Below, one piece after another: positions 9,159-17,751 of a DNA stretch of 37,316 nt. The stretch is from an uncultured Aquabacterium sp. (lineage in GTDB: Bacteria; Pseudomonadota; Gammaproteobacteria; Burkholderiales; Burkholderiaceae_C): contig NZ_CAJYGK010000095.1 in the NCBI RefSeq assembly GCF_913773725.1, positions 1-37,316 of the forward strand. The letters are read 5' to 3'. The position numbers were made by a program, and so were the translations under genes. Position 1 is the first letter of the stretch; the number at the start of each line of letters is the position of its first letter. A model generated the notes under the pieces. The model did no database searches, was not told where the DNA came from, and saw nothing but the letters and a program-made list of their open reading frames with translations.

Positions 9159-10374
9159 CGGCCGGAGCGGAAGGAGGCGTCGCCCCCATCTGGGGTGCGC
9201 CGTTCATGCGCAACTCCATGAAGTTCGCGTTGCCTTGCCGCACCATCATCCGCACCGGCAGGTACTGCAGGCCTGGCGCGAACCACAGCTCCAGGCTCAG
9301 GTTGTTGTTGTCCTCCACCAGCCGTTTCGGCCGCACGTGCACGGTGGGCACCGCGCCGATCGGCGTATCGAGCACTTCTTCCCCCAACACGTCGTAGGCA
9401 ATCACCTCCACCTTGCGCAATGACGCGATCGGCAGCTCGATGCGCTGACCGGCCTGTGCGAGCGAGGGATGGAGGATGAACTGGTAGGCCAGATGGATCA
9501 TCTGGCTGATCGGATCCTGAACGCCGGGCGGGCGAGGCAGCTTCTGGCCGTCCGGCAAAAGGACCTCTGCCGTGTCGAACTGGATGGCCTTCGGTGCGCC
9601 GCTGCGAATCAACAAGCGGTTGACGTTTTCGTAACGCTCGGGCTGCAGACCCTGCGGCGTGATGCGCCCCTGGCTGCTGAGGTTCCACGATCCGATCGGC
9701 GCGAAGCTGGGTCCGACCGTCGCATCCAGATGCACCTGATACTGGCTGCCCTGGCGCACCCATTCCACCACACCCTGGCCCTGGATTGGCCCACGGTAGT
9801 TGCCGTTCATCTTGAAGCGCACACGGGCCGCGGCGGGCCAGACGAAGCCGTTGGCCGGCGCCTGCGCCGTGGCCCCACCCTGTGCGGCGGAGGCCGCAGT
9901 GGCGGTGGAGGACAGCTCTGATGCGGGCTGCGCCACGCTGGCCGGGGCAGAGGAGGGAGGGCTGGCGCTGGCAGATGCGGTGAGCGGTTCAGAGGGCGCG
10001 TCATCCGACAAGGGGGCCGAGCCGGCCACGTCGATCCCCTCTGAAGAGGAGGCCGGCGCCGAGGCGGCGGCTTCGGGCGCGCTGGGTGCGGCCTTGGGCG
10101 GCGAGGGCTTGCGCCCGGGACGCGTCCGACGAGCCGGCGCGGGCGGTGCCGCGGCAGGAGGGGCCGCCACAGGCGGCGCTGTCAGGCGCATCTCGCTGAC
10201 GTAGACCGCCTCCATGCGCTGAATGCGCTGATCCTGAGCGGACGTGGGCGCCGCCAGATGCTGCGCGACTTCCTGGGTCAACCACAGGTGAACAAGGCTG
10301 ACCAGGGCCACGAGGACAGCCAGCGCCAGGGCATGGCGCCGCGCCGTCGCACGCTGGACCCGGGGCTGACGCAT
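9148..10374 (-). CDS. DUF3108 domain protein, membrane-anchored
   Basis: The product is 408 residues. One membrane segment lies near the N-terminus (about 15-33). A long Ala/Pro/Ser-rich linker (about 60-180) follows, then a DUF3108-type domain of about 220 residues whose repeated beta-strand pattern includes VRFKMNGNYRGPIQGQGVVEW and YDVLGEEVLDTPIG. The family is periplasmic and of unknown function. The short N-terminal anchor followed by a Pro-rich linker resembles TonB-like spacers, but no TonB C-terminal domain is present. Its ATG overlaps the stop of the M61 peptidase gene in a TGATG arrangement, which implies translational coupling and a shared envelope role. Confidence 0.8.
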   Translation of the reverse strand: MRQPRVQRATARRHALALAVLVALVSLVHLWLTQEVAQHLAAPTSAQDQRIQRMEAVYVSEMRLTAPPVAAPPAAAPPAPARRTRPGRKPSPPKAAPSAPEAAASAPASSSEGIDVAGSAPLSDDAPSEPLTASASASPPSSAPASVAQPASELSSTATAASAAQGGATAQAPANGFVWPAAARVRFKMNGNYRGPIQGQGVVEWVRQGSQYQVHLDATVGPSFAPIGSWNLSSQGRITPQGLQPERYENVNRLLIRSGAPKAIQFDTAEVLLPDGQKLPRPPGVQDPISQMIHLAYQFILHPSLAQAGQRIELPIASLRKVEVIAYDVLGEEVLDTPIGAVPTVHVRPKRLVEDNNNLSLELWFAPGLQYLPVRMMVRQGNANFMELRMNGAPQMGATPPSAPAAAP

Positions 10375-12170
10375 CAACGTGTCAGCCAGGCCAGCCGGCG
10401 TTGCAGGGCCTCCTGCTCCGGCTTGTCGGCCGGCATCAGCGAGACCACGTCGCCCGTGACCAGCGAAGCGCCTTGCTGCTTCGACGCAGGCAGGTTGACG
10501 GTCATCACCCGGCCATCGCGGGTCAGCAGCAGCGACTGTTCAACGTCGGCTTCATGCCAGGTGGCCAGGTCATCCGTGCGGCGCAGGCGCCAGCCGCCCA
10601 GGGCCAGCAACTCGTCGCCGGCGCTCACACCGGCCGCTTCGGCCAGCCCGCCGTGCATCACCGCTTGCACCTTCAGTCCGCCCGGCGCCTCGGTCAGCCG
10701 AAGCCCCAGGCGCTGCGCGGAGGATCCGGGCTTCGTTGACCAGGTCACGCCATGGGTGGCGAACAGGGATGGCAGAGGCAGATCGGCCGTGCCTTCGGTC
10801 CAATCGTGCAGCAGTGCAGCCCAGGCTTCCAGCGGGGCTTGTCGTGCCGACCCGGCGGGGGCGCGGCCCGCCTCGTCTGCCAGCGCCTGAGCGACATCCT
10901 GCTCCTGGATCGGGCGCCCCAGCGCCCACAGCCGATGCATCACACCGTCCAGCGTGGGTTGGCGGCCCTGCACCGGCTCCAGGGCGCGCAGGCTCAAATC
11001 GAGCGCCAATCCCACCAGCGATCCCTTGGTGTAGTAGTTCACCGTGGCATTCGCCGTGTTCTCATCCTGGCGGTAGTAGCGCGTCCAGGCATCGAAACTC
11101 GCCTGAGCCACGCTGTACTGAAGCCGGCCGGGCGCAGCCAGCACCAGGTTCACCGTCTTTGTCAGAAGCTTCAGGTAAGTCGTGGCGTCGATCAGGCCCG
11201 TGCGCAGCAGGAACTGGTCGTCGTAGTACGACGTGAACCCCTCGAAGAACCACAGCATGCGCGTGTGGTTCTCTCGTGTGTAGTCGTAAGGCGCGAAGGC
11301 CTCCGGCTTGAGGCGCTTCACGTTCCAGGTGTGGAAGTACTCGTGGCTGATCAGCCCGAGCAGCGTGGTGTACGCGTCCTGGTTGAGGGGCCGTTGCGTG
11401 CGCGGCAGGTCTTTGCGGCTGCAGATCAGGGCCGTGCTTTGCCGGTGCTCCAGGCCACCGTAGCCGTCTTCCACCGCATTGAGCATGAACACATAGCGGT
11501 CGAATGGCACCTTCTTGCGGCCGTGCCAGAACGCGATCTGGGCCTCGCAGATCTTGCGGGTGTCATCCAGCAGGCGCTGCCCGTCCAGATCGTCTGGGGC
11601 CCCGGCCACCACGAACACATGCGTCACGCCCCGCACCGTGAACGTGCCTTGCCAGAACTGGCCCATCTCCACCGGATGATCGACCAGTTCGTCATAGCCG
11701 GAGGCCTCGTAATCCCCGACACCCTGGGTGTTGACCCGGACCGCCTTCAGCGCCGTGGCCACCGCCCAGCTGCGCGGCAGCCCCGCGATCTTCACGCGGT
11801 GTGGCGTGTCTTCCTGACCGTGGATTTTCAGAAAGACGCTGGTGCCGTTGAAGAAGCCGCGAGACGCGTCGAGAAAGGCCGCCCTCACCGAGGTGTCGAA
11901 CGCATACACCTCATAGCTGAGCGTCAGCGCACCACGCGCGCTGCAGTCGACCTGCCAGGTGGCCTTGTCCACACTGCGCACCGCGCAAGCCCGGCCACCC
12001 TGGTGGGCCGCGATGGGCGACAGATGGCGCGCGAACTCCCGTACCAGGTAGCTCCCCGGGATCCACACAGGCAGGCTGAACAGCTGGCCTTCGGCAGGCC
12101 GGGCCACCTTGATCGTGACGGCAAAACGGTGCGCGTGGGCGTCACCCACTTCAATGCGGTAATCGATCAT
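10374..12170 (-). CDS. M61-family (glycyl aminopeptidase-like) metallopeptidase with PDZ domain
   Basis: The product is 598 residues. An N-terminal beta domain with the family motif LPVWIPGSYLVREF (about 33-46) precedes a gluzincin catalytic domain. The zinc site is complete: HEYFH at 276-280 (His276, Glu277, His280) and the third ligand Glu310 in WFFEGFTSYY. The GGLEH motif at 239-242, diagnostic of gluzincin aminopeptidases, is also present. A PDZ domain lies at about 480-580. There is no signal peptide; the chain starts MIDYRIEVGD, so it may be cytoplasmic. The gene follows DUF3429 by 7 bp and runs into the DUF3108 gene. Known M61 enzymes favour N-terminal glycine or acidic residues; the substrate here is unknown. 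Confidence 0.9.
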   Translation of the reverse strand: MIDYRIEVGDAHAHRFAVTIKVARPAEGQLFSLPVWIPGSYLVREFARHLSPIAAHQGGRACAVRSVDKATWQVDCSARGALTLSYEVYAFDTSVRAAFLDASRGFFNGTSVFLKIHGQEDTPHRVKIAGLPRSWAVATALKAVRVNTQGVGDYEASGYDELVDHPVEMGQFWQGTFTVRGVTHVFVVAGAPDDLDGQRLLDDTRKICEAQIAFWHGRKKVPFDRYVFMLNAVEDGYGGLEHRQSTALICSRKDLPRTQRPLNQDAYTTLLGLISHEYFHTWNVKRLKPEAFAPYDYTRENHTRMLWFFEGFTSYYDDQFLLRTGLIDATTYLKLLTKTVNLVLAAPGRLQYSVAQASFDAWTRYYRQDENTANATVNYYTKGSLVGLALDLSLRALEPVQGRQPTLDGVMHRLWALGRPIQEQDVAQALADEAGRAPAGSARQAPLEAWAALLHDWTEGTADLPLPSLFATHGVTWSTKPGSSAQRLGLRLTEAPGGLKVQAVMHGGLAEAAGVSAGDELLALGGWRLRRTDDLATWHEADVEQSLLLTRDGRVMTVNLPASKQQGASLVTGDVVSLMPADKPEQEALQRRLAWLTR

Positions 12171-12177
12171 GGCGTAT

Positions 12178-12684
12178 TCAGATCTGGGCGGCGGCCAGGA
12201 AACAGCTGAGGCTGGCGAACACGGTCAGACGGAACCGGAGGGTCAGCCAGCCCGCCACGCCGAGTTCGGGATAGCGCTTGCGGTCAACGAGGTAGCAGCC
12301 GATGATCAGAAAGCCCAGCACGACGAGGCCGGCGTGGGGCGGCATCAGCAGCGCCACCCAGGCCGCCAGCGAGAAGGCGATGCCGGCCCACAGCGCGCGG
12401 TGGTGCAAAGGGCCGTCCGCCTCGCCGGCCGCACTTCGCAGCATCACCAGGCCCCAGGGAATGCCGCCCAGGAAGGACACGATGAGCGCTGCATAACTGG
12501 TGAGTGCGCGCACCACGAAAACGAACGGCTCGTCTTCGACCCGCCCCACCAGCAGCCAGACGAACAAGGCCCCGCCGACGAAGGGAAGCAGGCCGGCGTA
12601 GCCGAGTTTGTTCGCCAGTTCACCCGGCTCGCTGTGGTGATGGGGGTCTAGGGGCAGGTGCAGAGAGGTCGGGGTCGTGCTCAC
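12178..12684 (-). CDS. DUF3429 (TMEM69-like) inner-membrane protein
   Basis: The product is 168 residues with about five predicted membrane helices. After a His-rich N-terminus the sequence LGYAGLLPFVGGALFVWLL opens the hydrophobic core. IPWGLVMLR in the second to third helix region is typical of DUF3429. Its molecular role is unknown. It is the first gene of a compact minus-strand unit, 7 bp ahead of the M61 peptidase. The 113-bp gap up to the methyltransferase gene shows no convincing terminator, so transcription may start further upstream at maf. Confidence 0.8.
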   Translation of the reverse strand: MSTTPTSLHLPLDPHHHSEPGELANKLGYAGLLPFVGGALFVWLLVGRVEDEPFVFVVRALTSYAALIVSFLGGIPWGLVMLRSAAGEADGPLHHRALWAGIAFSLAAWVALLMPPHAGLVVLGFLIIGCYLVDRKRYPELGVAGWLTLRFRLTVFASLSCFLAAAQI

Positions 12685-12797
12685 GGTGTCACGCTTTCGG
12701 GTCGGATGCGATTCGGGATGCGCTGCGCGCGCATCGTCATTGTGTCAAGAAGCCGAAGCCTTTGCCGCAGCGAGGCCAGGCGCCCTGGCGGCCGGGA

Positions 12798-13598
12798 TCA
12801 GGCGGCCAGCCAGCAGAAGACGGCGGGCACCTTGTCGGGCAAGCTCAGGCGCTGCTGGCGCCAGTGGGCCACCGTGGCCGTCCGGACAAAGCCGCCGGGC
12901 AGGGTCAGCCCGCACGCCACGCTCAGCTGGGTCGTGGGCTGCAGTTGTTGCACCAACGCGTCCCACAACGCGGCGTTGCGGTAGGGCGTTTCGATGGCCA
13001 GTTGCGTCTGGTGCAGGCGGCGCGACGCCGTTTCCAGGTCCTTGATGCGTTGCGCGCGCTGCGCCGCCTCCGTCGGCAGGTAGCCCGTGAACGCAAAGCT
13101 CTGTCCGTGCAGGCCGCTGGCCGCCAGCGCCAGGAGCAGGGACGTCGGTCCCGAGAACGGCACCACCTCGATGCCGGCCTGGTGGGCGGCCTTGACGAGC
13201 GCCGATCCCGGGTCGGCCACGGCGGGCAGGCCGGCCTCCGAGATCAACCCGATGTCGTGGCCTTCCATGGCCGGCATCAGCAGCTTCAGCAAGGCGTCGC
13301 CCATCTCCTGCGCGTTGCCTTTGCCGCCGCCCTTGGCTGGTCGGGGCAAGGTCTCGATCTGCTGCGCCTGCACGGGCACGGCCAAAGGGACCACCTCGTT
13401 GACCCGTTTGAGAAAGGCCCGCGTGGTCTTGGCGTTCTCGGCCACCCAGTGCTGCAGCCCGGCCGCCGCTGTCAGCACGCCCAGGGGCAGCACATCGCGG
13501 ATGTCCGGAGGGGCGCTTCCGTCTTCGATGCACCCCAGGTCCAGGGAGTTGGGGATCAGCAGCAGGCGGCCGGTGCGGCGCGAGGAGGTGGCATTCAT
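12798..13598 (-). CDS. RsmI-like SAM-dependent methyltransferase (tetrapyrrole methylase fold)
   Basis: The product is 266 residues. It resembles RsmI, the 16S rRNA C1402 2'-O-methyltransferase, in ISEAGLPAVADPGSALV followed by GIEVVPFSGPTSLLLALAASG and FTGYLP. The N-terminus instead reads LLLIPNSLDLGC, and a Gly/Lys-rich loop (PAKGGGKGNAQ) is inserted near the middle. It is therefore better read as a paralogue of RsmI than as RsmI itself, and the substrate is uncertain. The open frame extends upstream into maf. The ATG at 13598 is chosen because the added residues overlap maf and look random, although no strong ribosome site is visible. It lies 89 bp downstream of maf. Confidence 0.82.
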   Translation of the reverse strand: MNATSSRRTGRLLLIPNSLDLGCIEDGSAPPDIRDVLPLGVLTAAAGLQHWVAENAKTTRAFLKRVNEVVPLAVPVQAQQIETLPRPAKGGGKGNAQEMGDALLKLLMPAMEGHDIGLISEAGLPAVADPGSALVKAAHQAGIEVVPFSGPTSLLLALAASGLHGQSFAFTGYLPTEAAQRAQRIKDLETASRRLHQTQLAIETPYRNAALWDALVQQLQPTTQLSVACGLTLPGGFVRTATVAHWRQQRLSLPDKVPAVFCWLAA

Positions 13599-13687
13599 GA
13601 GGTCGGGTGGCAGGGCCAGAGGCGCAACAGAGACGTCGGGAAGAGCTTGCTTGGTGCAAGGTCCGGAAAAAGGGGGGGAGAAGAAAG

Positions 13688-14311
13688 TCAGGCAGTGGCG
13701 AGCGGGTCCAGCCCGGCGGCCCGCAACAGGCGGCACACCGCAATCAAGGGCAAGCCGATCAAGGCGGTCGGATCGTGAGAGGTCACGCGCGACAGCAAGG
13801 TGATCCCCAGTGCCTCGACCTTGGCGCTGCCTGCGCAGTCATACGGTTGCTCGCGTTGCAGGTAGGACTCGATCTCCTCATCCGACAACGGCCGGAAGTC
13901 GACGTCCACCGTCTCGAGCACGGTCTCGGAAAAAGCGCTGGCAGGGCGACACACGGTCACCGCCGTGTGAAATCGGACCGTGCGGCCACGCATGGCACGC
14001 AACTGCGCGGTGGCACCGGCGTGGTCGCCCGGCTTGCCCAGGGCCCGGCCCTCCAGGTCAGCGACCTGGTCGGAGCCGATCACCACCACGTCGTCGTGCG
14101 GGTATGCAGCGACCACGGCGTGCGCCTTGGCCCATGCCAGCCGGCACGCCAGGGCGTCGGGCCGCTCTTCCGCAAGGGCCGCTTCATCCACACCCGGGGC
14201 GCGGACCTCGAAAGGCAGCCCCAGGCGCTTCAGCAGATCCTGTCGGTAAGGGGAGGTCGATCCGAGCACCAGACGCGGTGAACCCGGCAACGTCGAGACG
14301 GTGGCGTTCAT
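13688..14311 (-). CDS. Maf/YceF-type nucleotide pyrophosphatase
   Basis: The product is 207 residues. Maf proteins hydrolyse non-canonical nucleoside triphosphates. The YceF branch prefers 7-methyl-GTP and is marked by SDQV where the YhdE branch has ADTTV; here the motif is VIGSDQVADLEG. The N-terminal substrate loop LVLGSTSPYRQDLLKRLG, then GKPGD and YDCAGSAKVEALG, are all intact. The gene is divergent from yceD with 57 bp between start codons. The maf-yceD-rpmF neighbourhood is also conserved in enteric bacteria, where yceF sits beside yceD. Confidence 0.92.
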   Translation of the reverse strand: MNATVSTLPGSPRLVLGSTSPYRQDLLKRLGLPFEVRAPGVDEAALAEERPDALACRLAWAKAHAVVAAYPHDDVVVIGSDQVADLEGRALGKPGDHAGATAQLRAMRGRTVRFHTAVTVCRPASAFSETVLETVDVDFRPLSDEEIESYLQREQPYDCAGSAKVEALGITLLSRVTSHDPTALIGLPLIAVCRLLRAAGLDPLATA

Positions 14312-14368
14312 CCTGCCATTGTCCCCGTTATGGGGGCATCGAAGAGGCGCTTCGCCTACACTGCCGCC

Positions 14369-14953
14369 ATGAAAGCACGCACCTGGGCGCCCCGCAAGCT
14401 GGACATCGGGGCCTTCATCGATTCTGGAGAAACCTTGTCAGGCGAGCTGGCCGTGACGGAACTGACGCGCCTGGCCGAGGGCCTGGCCGCGGACGCGGAT
14501 CTGACGACGTTGCCGCCGGTGCACTGGTCGGTCACCGGGCGCCTTGTGGCGCAGCGTGTGGGCGAGCCGCAGCGCTGGCTCGATCTGCGGGGCGAGGGCG
14601 AGTTTGCCTGGGAGTGCCAGCGTTGCCTGAGCGCGGTTCACCTTCCGGTTGCGATCGAGCGCTGCATCCGTTTTGTGGCCGATGAGGCCGCCGCCGCCGA
14701 GCTGGACGCGGATTCCGACGACGACGTGCTCGCCGTGTCGCGCAATTTCGACCTCTTCGAATTGCTGGAAGACGAGCTGATCATGGCCTCGCCCATCGTC
14801 CCCCGCCATGAGCGCTGCCCGACCGATGTCGAGCGCCTGATGCGCGACGATGACGCCGTTGCACCGGACGTGGGGGAGGGGGAAGCCGCTGCCGAACCCG
14901 AACGCAAGAACCCCTTTGCCATCCTGGCCCAGCTGAAAAAGGGCGAAAGCTGA
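14369..14953 (+). CDS. yceD: DUF177 / YceD-family protein (23S rRNA accumulation protein)
   Basis: The product is 194 residues. YceD/DUF177 proteins are encoded beside rpmF in most bacteria and are implicated in 23S rRNA maturation or large-subunit assembly. The family signature is two Cys motifs: WECQRCLSAVHLPV (about 82-95) and HERCP near the C-terminus, with an acidic stretch between them. The upstream ATG at 14330 would add 13 residues. The ATG at 14369 matches the usual MKxRTWxPRKLD start, but it has no Shine-Dalgarno sequence. A -10-like TACACT ends 6 nt before it, which would fit a leaderless mRNA. Confidence 0.88.
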   Translation: MKARTWAPRKLDIGAFIDSGETLSGELAVTELTRLAEGLAADADLTTLPPVHWSVTGRLVAQRVGEPQRWLDLRGEGEFAWECQRCLSAVHLPVAIERCIRFVADEAAAAELDADSDDDVLAVSRNFDLFELLEDELIMASPIVPRHERCPTDVERLMRDDDAVAPDVGEGEAAAEPERKNPFAILAQLKKGES

Positions 14954-14954
14954 T

Positions 14955-14984
14955 TTGAATACGGCACGGAAGCCGTGCTAGAAT
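14955..14984 (+). promoter_or_regulatory. Sigma-70 promoter upstream of rpmF
   Basis: TTGAAT (14955-14960) and TAGAAT (14979-14984) are separated by 18 nt. The spacer contains the perfect inverted repeat GCACGG-AAG-CCGTGC (14964-14978). The promoter begins immediately after the yceD stop codon, so it serves rpmF independently of yceD. Confidence 0.6.
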
Positions 14985-15185
14985 CGCTGGTTTTCCGGGT
15001 TGCCTTCTTTCATATTGCCGATTCAGGTGATGTGCGCGGGCGTCCCGGCTGTCTTCAACTCTTGCGGACTGCAAGGCGGCTGACGGCAGTGGCTGGCAAC
15101 CTTCGGTTGTCGGTGCGCTGATTCGTTGGCAACGGGTGTGGTCTGACAATTGCGGGCGTTTTCGTCCGCCTCATCGGAGTCCATC
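14985..15185 (+). other. Long, possibly structured 5' leader of rpmF
   Basis: About 200 nt separate the promoter from the rpmF start and no convincing ORF lies in them. Two hairpins are visible: CTTGC/GCAAG (15061-15075) with a 5-nt loop, and GGCAACC-TTC-GGTTGTC (15095-15111) with a 3-nt loop and one G-U pair. This is long for a ribosomal protein leader and might mediate regulation, but no known motif was recognised. Confidence 0.4.
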
Positions 15186-15368
15186 ATGGCCGTTCAGCAA
15201 AACAAGAAGTCGCCCTCCAAGCGTGGCATGCACCGTTCGCACAATGCCCTGGTCACCCCGGGTACTGCCGTTGAAGCCACCACCGGCGAAACCCATCTGC
15301 GTCACCACATCAGCCCGACCGGCTTCTACCGTGGTCGCAAGGTCCTGAAGACCAAGGCTGACGCCTGA
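15186..15368 (+). CDS. rpmF: 50S ribosomal protein L32
   Basis: The product is 60 residues, the usual length. It starts [20 protein letters not shown] and contains [18 protein letters not shown], matching L32. It is the zinc-free type because it lacks the four cysteines. GGAG lies 8 nt before the ATG, and the upstream in-frame start at 15150 is not needed. Tandem hairpins and a terminator follow immediately, so much of its transcription may end before plsX. Confidence 0.98.
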   Translation: MAVQQNKKSPSKRGMHRSHNALVTPGTAVEATTGETHLRHHISPTGFYRGRKVLKTKADA

Positions 15369-15375
15369 TCTGCCG

Positions 15376-15395
15376 GAGCCCGGCCACCCGGGCTC
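15376..15395 (+). repeat. Inverted repeat after rpmF
   Basis: GAGCCCGG (15376-15383) and CCGGGCTC (15388-15395) form a perfect 8-bp stem with a CCAC loop. There is no T-tract. It lies just ahead of the true terminator and may protect the 3' end of the rpmF transcript. Confidence 0.6.
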
Positions 15396-15406
15396 GGTGC
15401 CGCACG

Positions 15407-15449
15407 GGGCTGGACAACCGATCTGTCGGTTAGCCAGCCCTTGTTTTTT
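15407..15449 (+). terminator. Intrinsic terminator between rpmF and plsX
   Basis: The outer stem GGGCTGG (15407-15413) pairs with CCAGCCC (15434-15440). The inner stem AACCGA/TCGGTT makes the hairpin longer. TTGTTTTTT follows directly. It probably lets rpmF be made in excess of the fatty-acid genes, either as a partial terminator or with a separate plsX promoter. Confidence 0.85.
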
Positions 15450-15530
15450 GGCACTTTGCGCCTTGCATGACGTGAAACCCCCAGACGGCTGCCTAGACTG
15501 CCGCCGGTTTCCCGAACGCTGATCCTGCCC

Positions 15531-16670
15531 ATGACCGTGAACCCGTCTTCCGCCTTGTCGTCGCAACCGTCCGCTGGCCGCACCTCCGGCGTGCTGTCGC
15601 CCGTCCGCATTGCCGTCGACTGCATGGGCGGAGACCATGGCCCCTCGATCACCTTGCCTGCATGCCAGTCCTTCCTGGCGCGGCATCCCGACGCCGAGTT
15701 GGTCCTGGTCGGGCTGCCGGATGCCTTGAAGCCTGCCGAAGGATGGGCCCGTTGCACCCTGGTGCCGGCCTCCGAGGTCGTCACCATGGACGATCCGGTC
15801 GAGGTCGCGCTGCGCCGCAAGAAGGACTCGTCCATGCGGGTGGCCATCTCACAGGTGAAGGCTGCTGCCGGTCAGCCGGCCGTGGCACACGCCTGCGTGT
15901 CGGCCGGCAACACGGGCGCCCTGATGGCCGTGGCCCGTTACCTGCTCAAGACGGTCGAAGGCATCGATCGCCCGGCCATTGCCACCGTGATGCCCAACCA
16001 GAAGGACGGCTTCACCACGGTGCTTGACCTGGGTGCCAACGTCGACTGCAGCGCCGAACACCTGTTGCAGTTCGCCGTGATGGGCAGTGCCCTGGTGGCC
16101 GCGGTGGATGGCAAGGACAACCCGTCGGTGGGCCTGCTGAACATCGGCGAAGAGGTCATCAAGGGCAACGAAGTCATCAAGCAGGCCGGCGAACTGCTGC
16201 GGGCCGCCAACGAGCGGGGCCTGATCAACTTCCATGGCAACGTGGAAGGCAACGACATCTTCAAAGGCACGTCCGACATCGTCGTGTGCGACGGCTTCGT
16301 CGGCAACGTGGCCCTGAAGACCTCGGAAGGCCTGGCCATGATGATGGCCACCTTCATCAAGCAGGAATTCACCCGAAACATCTTCACCAAGCTGGCGGCG
16401 CTGGTCGCCATGCCGGTGTTGAGCCAGTTCAAGAAGCGCGTCGACCACCGCCGCTACAACGGTGCCGCGCTGCTCGGTCTGCGTGGCCTGGTCTTCAAGA
16501 GCCATGGCTCCGCCGACGCCTTCGCATTCGAGCACGCCTTGAATCGCGCGTATGATGCCGCCCGTCATCGCTTGTTGGATCGGGTACACGACCAGATTTC
16601 GGCCACGCTGGACAGTCTCCCACCAGGAGACCAAGACAGCGGTTCGGCGGATGTGGGGCAGGCGGCCTGA
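15531..16670 (+). CDS. plsX: Phosphate acyltransferase PlsX
   Basis: The product is 379 residues, slightly longer than usual because of a Ser/Pro-rich N-terminal tail of about 25 residues. PlsX converts acyl-ACP to acyl-phosphate, the donor for PlsY in phospholipid synthesis. The family core begins [18 protein letters not shown] at about residues 25-37 (here [15 protein letters not shown]). It continues with [36 protein letters not shown] and [18 protein letters not shown] later in-frame GTG near 15591 could be the true start; the ATG at 15531 has only a weak ribosome site. fabH begins 11 bp after the stop. Confidence 0.97.
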   Translation: MTVNPSSALSSQPSAGRTSGVLSPVRIAVDCMGGDHGPSITLPACQSFLARHPDAELVLVGLPDALKPAEGWARCTLVPASEVVTMDDPVEVALRRKKDSSMRVAISQVKAAAGQPAVAHACVSAGNTGALMAVARYLLKTVEGIDRPAIATVMPNQKDGFTTVLDLGANVDCSAEHLLQFAVMGSALVAAVDGKDNPSVGLLNIGEEVIKGNEVIKQAGELLRAANERGLINFHGNVEGNDIFKGTSDIVVCDGFVGNVALKTSEGLAMMMATFIKQEFTRNIFTKLAALVAMPVLSQFKKRVDHRRYNGAALLGLRGLVFKSHGSADAFAFEHALNRAYDAARHRLLDRVHDQISATLDSLPPGDQDSGSADVGQAA

Positions 16671-16681
16671 TCCATTTTTCA

Positions 16682-17713
16682 ATGCCTAACAGCCAGACGA
16701 AACAGACACCTCCTTCGTTTCCGGCAGCCACTGCGGGATCCCGCTTTTCTCGCATCGCGGGTACCGGGAGTTACCTCCCGCCGAAACGCCTCACCAACCA
16801 GGAACTCGCCGCCCAGCTGGCCCAGCGTGGCGTCGAGACATCAGACGAGTGGATCGTCGAGCGTACCGGCATCCGGGCTCGCCACTTTGCTGAACCCGAT
16901 GTGCCCTCCAGCGCACTCGGCACCGAAGCCGCCCGCCAGGCCCTCGAGGCGGCCGGCATCCAGGCCGCAGACATCGACCTCATCGTCTGCGCCACGTCCA
17001 CCCCGGACGTCGTCTTCCCCTCCACCGCCTGCCACATCCAGCGCAACCTCGGCATCGCCGGCTGCGCCGCGTTCGACGTGCAGGCCGTCTGCTCGGGTTT
17101 TCTCTACGCTCTGACCGTCGCCGACTCGATGATCCGCACCGGTGCAGCCCGCCGTGCCCTGGTCATCGGCGCCGAGGTCTTCTCCCGACTGCTCGACTTC
17201 AACGACCGCACCACGTGTGTGCTGTTCGGTGACGGGGCAGGGGCGGTTGTGCTCGAGGCGTCTGACACCCCGGGCATCGTCTCGACGTGTCTGCACGCCG
17301 ACGGCCAGCACATCGGCATCCTCAATGTGCCTGGCAATGTCAGCGGCGGCTCGGTACTGGGCGACGCCACCCTTAAAATGGACGGACAGGCCGTGTTCAA
17401 GCTCGCGGTCAGCGTGCTGGACAAGGCTGCCCACGAGGTCCTTGACAAGGCGGGCCGTGATGCTTCGTGCATCGACTGGCTCATTCCTCACCAGGCCAAC
17501 CTGCGCATCATGCAGGGCACGGCCAAGAAGCTGAAGCTGCCTCATGACAAGGTGATCGTCACCGTTGATCAGCATGGCAACACGTCGGCGGCCTCGGTGC
17601 CACTCGCACTCGACCACGGCGTGCGCTCGGGCCAGATCCAGCGCGGGCAGACGCTGTTGCTGGAAGGCGTGGGCGGCGGCTTCACCTGGGGCGCTGCGCT
17701 CATCGATTTCTGA
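16682..17713 (+). CDS. fabH: 3-oxoacyl-[ACP] synthase III (KAS III)
   Basis: The product is 343 residues. FabH starts fatty-acid synthesis by condensing acetyl-CoA with malonyl-ACP. The catalytic Cys137 lies in [14 protein letters not shown]. The His and Asn of the triad lie in [12 protein letters not shown] and [11 protein letters not shown]. The C-terminus [15 protein letters not shown] is complete. About 20 extra N-terminal residues precede the family start ([12 protein letters not shown]). No clear Shine-Dalgarno is visible before the ATG at 16682. It follows plsX by 11 bp, and fabD lies 38 bp downstream. Confidence 0.98.
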   Translation: MPNSQTKQTPPSFPAATAGSRFSRIAGTGSYLPPKRLTNQELAAQLAQRGVETSDEWIVERTGIRARHFAEPDVPSSALGTEAARQALEAAGIQAADIDLIVCATSTPDVVFPSTACHIQRNLGIAGCAAFDVQAVCSGFLYALTVADSMIRTGAARRALVIGAEVFSRLLDFNDRTTCVLFGDGAGAVVLEASDTPGIVSTCLHADGQHIGILNVPGNVSGGSVLGDATLKMDGQAVFKLAVSVLDKAAHEVLDKAGRDASCIDWLIPHQANLRIMQGTAKKLKLPHDKVIVTVDQHGNTSAASVPLALDHGVRSGQIQRGQTLLLEGVGGGFTWGAALIDF

Positions 17714-17751
17714 GCGCCGCCTCGCAGCAGTAACGAAGAACGAGGACATCC

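Noticed and set aside
12745..13743. 332-codon minus-strand frame beside the RsmI-like gene
   Set aside because: It overlaps the methyltransferase in another frame. The methyltransferase frame carries SAM-fold motifs and this one does not.
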